DNA of 7,325 nt, from assembly GCA_043768625.1 (NCBI GenBank), contig JAYVKG010000258.1:1-7325 (forward strand). Direction: 5' to 3'. The translations under genes were made by a program, and so were the position numbers. Shown here piece by piece: positions 7,210-7,325 of the stretch. This DNA comes from UKL13-2 sp043768625. Lineage in GTDB: Bacteria; Pseudomonadota; Gammaproteobacteria; Burkholderiales; Usitatibacteraceae. Position 1 is the stretch's first letter. Every line of letters starts with the position of its first letter. Below the pieces are notes generated by a model. It was not told the origin of the DNA and ran no database searches. It worked only from the letters and a program-made list of their open reading frames with translations.

Positions 7210-7227
7210 GCAACCTGATCGAGGTTG
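7210..7227 (+). repeat. Inverted repeat 1 downstream of the DUF2237 gene
   Basis: CAACCT (7211-7216) and AGGTTG (7222-7227) are perfect complements around the loop GATCG, giving a 6-bp stem. No T-run follows, so a standard intrinsic terminator is unlikely. The right side, GATCGAGGT (7217-7225), recurs in the second inverted repeat 47 bp later. Confidence 0.4.
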
Positions 7228-7237
7228 GAACAACAAT

Positions 7238-7255
7238 ACCTGCAACACCTGCAGA
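7238..7255 (+). repeat. Short tandem repeat, two 9-bp units
   Basis: ACCTGCAAC at 7238-7246 is followed directly by ACCTGCAGA at 7247-7255; the first seven bases are identical. It overlaps the left arm of the second inverted repeat. Two short units may be chance. Confidence 0.3.
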
Positions 7256-7277
7256 ACATAGCCGATCGAGGTGTTGC
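7242..7277 (+). repeat. Inverted repeat 2, overlaps a Shine-Dalgarno-like sequence
   Basis: GCAACACCT (7242-7250) and AGGTGTTGC (7269-7277) are perfectly complementary, a 9-bp stem with an 18-nt loop; a U-G pair (7241/7278) could extend it. The right arm contains most of GAGGTG (7268-7273), the best ribosome-binding-like sequence near the ATGs at 7279 and 7283, so the folded RNA would hide it. No T-run follows, so it is not a canonical terminator. Confidence 0.45.
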
Positions 7278-7282
7278 GATGA

Positions 7283-7325
7283 ATGAAAGCCAGCGTAGTC
7301 GTCCGTGCGGTCCACATTCGGACGC
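7283..7325 (+). CDS. Possible start of another gene, cut by the window end
   Basis: An ATG at 7283 opens a frame that stays open to the window edge (MKASVVVRAVHIRT). GAGGTG at 7268-7273 lies 9 nt upstream. An alternative ATG at 7279 in another frame (MNESQRSRPCG) has the closer spacing of 5 nt. The 7283 frame has more G/C at third codon positions, like the genes upstream, and is slightly preferred. About 14 codons are far too few to identify a product, and the tail could equally be non-coding. In the 126 bp from the DUF2237 stop to this ATG I see only the repeats listed separately. Confidence 0.25.
   Translation, partial: MKASVVVRAVHIRT

Noticed and set aside
7157..7278. Intrinsic terminator after the DUF2237 gene
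   Set aside because: Stem-forming repeats exist, but none is followed by a run of T residues, so no canonical terminator can be claimed.
6896..7315. 139-codon - strand frame spanning the DUF2237 gene and the right-hand tail
   Set aside because: Most of it is antisense to the well-supported DUF2237 gene. The part in the tail gives no recognisable protein and no ribosome binding site supports its start.

Overview
The window is about 7.3 kb of moderately GC-rich bacterial DNA. All confident genes lie on the + strand and are tightly packed. The proteins read like those of a betaproteobacterium: TypA is closest to betaproteobacterial sequences recalled from memory, and the RmuC and MobB/MoaD/MoaE proteins fit a Gram-negative proteobacterium. 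No genus can be named from sequence alone. There is no tRNA, rRNA, CRISPR array, insertion sequence or phage gene. This looks like core chromosome rather than a mobile or defence island.

Layout. (1) Bases 2-1762 hold typA/bipA, a ribosome-associated translational GTPase whose first ~18 codons lie outside the window. (2) A 90-bp gap with a perfect 12-bp palindrome precedes rmuC (1853-3232), a membrane-anchored coiled-coil protein with a predicted nuclease-like domain. (3) Only 23 bp later comes a secreted prolyl oligopeptidase (3256-5418) with an intact Ser/Asp/His triad. (4) After a 69-bp gap comes a compact molybdenum-cofactor cluster: mobB (5488-6024), moaD (6024-6275), moaE (6306-6785) and a small DUF2237-type protein of unknown function (6782-7156). 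The mobB/moaD and moaE/DUF2237 junctions overlap by 1 and 4 bases, so translational coupling is likely. (5) The last 169 bp contain two related inverted repeats, a short tandem repeat and perhaps the first codons of another gene cut by the window end.

How the genes fit together. MoaD (C-terminal Gly-Gly sulfur carrier) and MoaE form the two-subunit molybdopterin synthase. MobB is a GTP-binding accessory factor for the later guanylylation step. The coupled DUF2237 protein has six cysteines and is the best candidate for an unexplored participant in this pathway, but nothing in its sequence proves a role. typA, rmuC and the peptidase have no evident functional link to the cofactor genes; they are simply co-directional neighbours.

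I did not find a convincing undescribed multi-gene system. The points most worth a second look are the DUF2237-moaE coupling, the unusual mobB leader, and the paired hairpins at the right end, one of which would hide a ribosome binding site.
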